From: Candidatus Neomarinimicrobiota bacterium
GTDB taxonomy: Bacteria; Fidelibacterota; Marinisomatia; SCGC-AAA003-L08; TS1B11
DNA length: 40,199 bases
Direction of reading: 5' to 3'
NCBI GenBank assembly: GCA_022560655.1
Contig: JADFSS010000013.1
Coordinates: 1 to 40,199 of the forward strand
Of the stretch, positions 39,375 through 40,199 are shown piece after piece. Every line of letters starts with the position of its first letter. Within the stretch, counting starts at the first letter, position 1. Made by a program: the position numbers and the translations under genes. Below the pieces are notes generated by a model. That model saw only the letters and a list, made by a program, of their open reading frames with translations. It was not told where the DNA came from and did no database searches.

Positions 39375-39768
39375 ATCTGGAGTTATTAACGGGAGTGGAT
39401 GCGATCGATTAGGTTCATCGCCTGGCCAAAGACCAAGGGGGCGTGTAGAGTGAAACGATAGTAAGGGAAGCCGCATTGACGGCCTGGAATGGATCTGGGT
39501 CTGAGGATATTTGAAGCGTAGGTTGACTGCAATGTGCGAAATACAAAGAGTAAGGCACCCCCGTTACTTGAGTCAATACGCGTGGCGTAATCCCGCGGGA
39601 ATCCCTTCGGTACACGTATCACAGGGGGAGTATGACTGCCAGCACAAACAATTACCTCAGCTACTTGAGAGGGTTAACGCTTAGTGGTTTCAAGACTTTA
39701 GACTAGCAGTCTTCAACAGGGGTCGCTTTGGCGCTAACAAAGACCCTATTGCAAGTAAAGGGGATAAA
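39375..39768. other. Gene-poor region between two minus-strand genes
   Basis: Nearly 400 bp contain only short frames of unconvincing composition. A hairpin GGGT-CG-CTTTG-gcgctaa-CAAAG-ACCC at 39720-39746 sits just downstream of the PorV-like gene and may stop its transcription, though it lacks a T-run on that strand. No promoter is obvious. Confidence 0.4.
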
Positions 39769-40199
39769 TCAAAACTCTACAGCAATGGAGAATCTCGTCA
39801 CGTTTTTGAGTCTCCCAAAGTCGGAGTAGGCATAGTCCAAGATGATTTTGGATCCATCCATATTCAGATTGAGACCACCGCCACCAGTAAACCCTTCCTC
39901 GGAGTCGGCCTTAAAAAGGGATTTATAGCCAAACCTGATTGACGCAAAATCAGAGAATACGTATTCCATTCCTGCGTTGACGCTTTCGGCGTTATCGCTG
40001 GGATTGAAGGCCTCAAGAGAGACTGTCAACCGGCTGCCTTTGATTCTTAAGACATCCATCGCAATTCCAGCTCTAAAAGCTAATGGTAAATCAAAGCTAC
40101 CAGTCTGAATTTCAGAAACAATTCTATCATTACTGCCTTCATTAGCCTGTGCTGGGTCTGTCGGGTCTACAAGAGTGATAAGGTCTCGGCCCCTCAACC
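39769..40199 (-). CDS. PorV/PorQ-like outer-membrane protein, C-terminal part
   Basis: The frame is open to the right window edge; the TTG at 40197 is only the first possible start within the window, and the gene surely continues beyond. The visible ~143 residues look like the end of a UPF0164/PorV-type outer-membrane barrel: FDLPLAFRAGIAMDVLRIKG, LTVSLEAFNPSDNAESVNAG, EYVFSDFASIRFGYKSLFKA, GGGLNLNMDGSKIILDYAYS, and a terminal phenylalanine (FSIAVEF), which fits barrel assembly. In FCB bacteria such proteins serve type IX secretion or sit alone. The neighbouring PpiC-like lipoprotein would suit barrel folding. Confidence 0.8.
   Translation of the reverse strand, partial: LRGRDLITLVDPTDPAQANEGSNDRIVSEIQTGSFDLPLAFRAGIAMDVLRIKGSRLTVSLEAFNPSDNAESVNAGMEYVFSDFASIRFGYKSLFKADSEEGFTGGGGLNLNMDGSKIILDYAYSDFGRLKNVTRFSIAVEF

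Noticed and set aside
39386-39622. Minus-strand 78-codon frame upstream of the PpiC-like gene
   Set aside because: It has no recognised motif and overlaps the poorly conserved upstream extension of the lipoprotein gene; composition does not support coding.

Overview
The window looks like a chromosomal segment of an uncultivated Gram-negative bacterium of the FCB superphylum, possibly a Marinimicrobia-like lineage. This is an inference from gene content: a PorV/PorQ-like outer-membrane protein at the right edge, a CRTAC1/UnbV protein paired with a TPR protein, DUF4097 and toast-rack envelope proteins, many secreted beta-barrel candidates, and a small 'MSH-F-S' barrel-like protein beside LytR_C, rsfS and argS. 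No phylogenetic marker was compared, so the phylum is not certain. Most of the left two thirds is visibly GC-rich. The 25.3-27.2 kb block and the segment right of about 38 kb are clearly more AT-rich.

Layout. 1-4.1 kb (+): an envelope operon of a HEAT-repeat protein (cut by the window edge), a DUF4097 beta-solenoid with eleven 18-residue rungs, a bactofilin-like/outer-membrane-barrel fusion and a toast-rack protein. 4.15-9.4 kb (-): a convergent series with a small unknown protein, a LON-substrate-binding-domain protein, a Rieske protein, QueG, a TPR protein, a YjbH-like barrel and an unknown anchored protein. 9.9-13.5 kb: a two-TM protein with promoter and terminator, a frameshifted DUF4097 relic, and an OPT-family transporter. 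13.6-17.2 kb (-): a UnbV/FG-GAP protein translationally coupled to a TPR protein.

17.5-25.2 kb (+) is a dense housekeeping run: MBL hydrolase, cysteine desulfurase, MnmA, a stand-alone GlmU-type nucleotidyltransferase, a small barrel-like protein, LytR_C, RsfS, ArgS, a MarC-like relic and a 96-aa conserved protein. Nearly every junction is a 4-bp overlap or a short gap. The desulfurase and MnmA together form a complete sulfur-transfer pair for tRNA 2-thiouridine.

25.4-27.2 kb is an AT-rich two-gene island (MDR oxidoreductase plus DUF4386). It lies about 1 kb from the 3' end of a tmRNA gene (ssrA, minus strand), next to a split copy of that 3' end, which suggests past integration. A DUF2461 gene, an M24 peptidase, a small secreted protein plus DUF350 pair and tRNA-Lys(CTT) follow. 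Then comes almost 1 kb without genes, holding palindromic and iteron-like repeats, a tRNA-like fragment and the C-terminal relic of a LacI-type regulator.

32-37.8 kb (+) is a cyclitol catabolic cluster: PfkB kinase, Gfo/Idh dehydrogenase, IolD, IolE and an unknown secreted protein. IolB, an aldolase and IolA are not in the window. The right end has a SurA/PpiC-like lipoprotein and the C-terminus of a PorV-like protein, both on the minus strand.

No CRISPR array, transposase or recognisable defence system was seen. The most unusual items are the DUF4097/barrel operon, the tmRNA tag ending in AYA, the start-codon-less LytR_C gene, and three pseudogene relics (DUF4097, MarC, LacI) in intergenic DNA.
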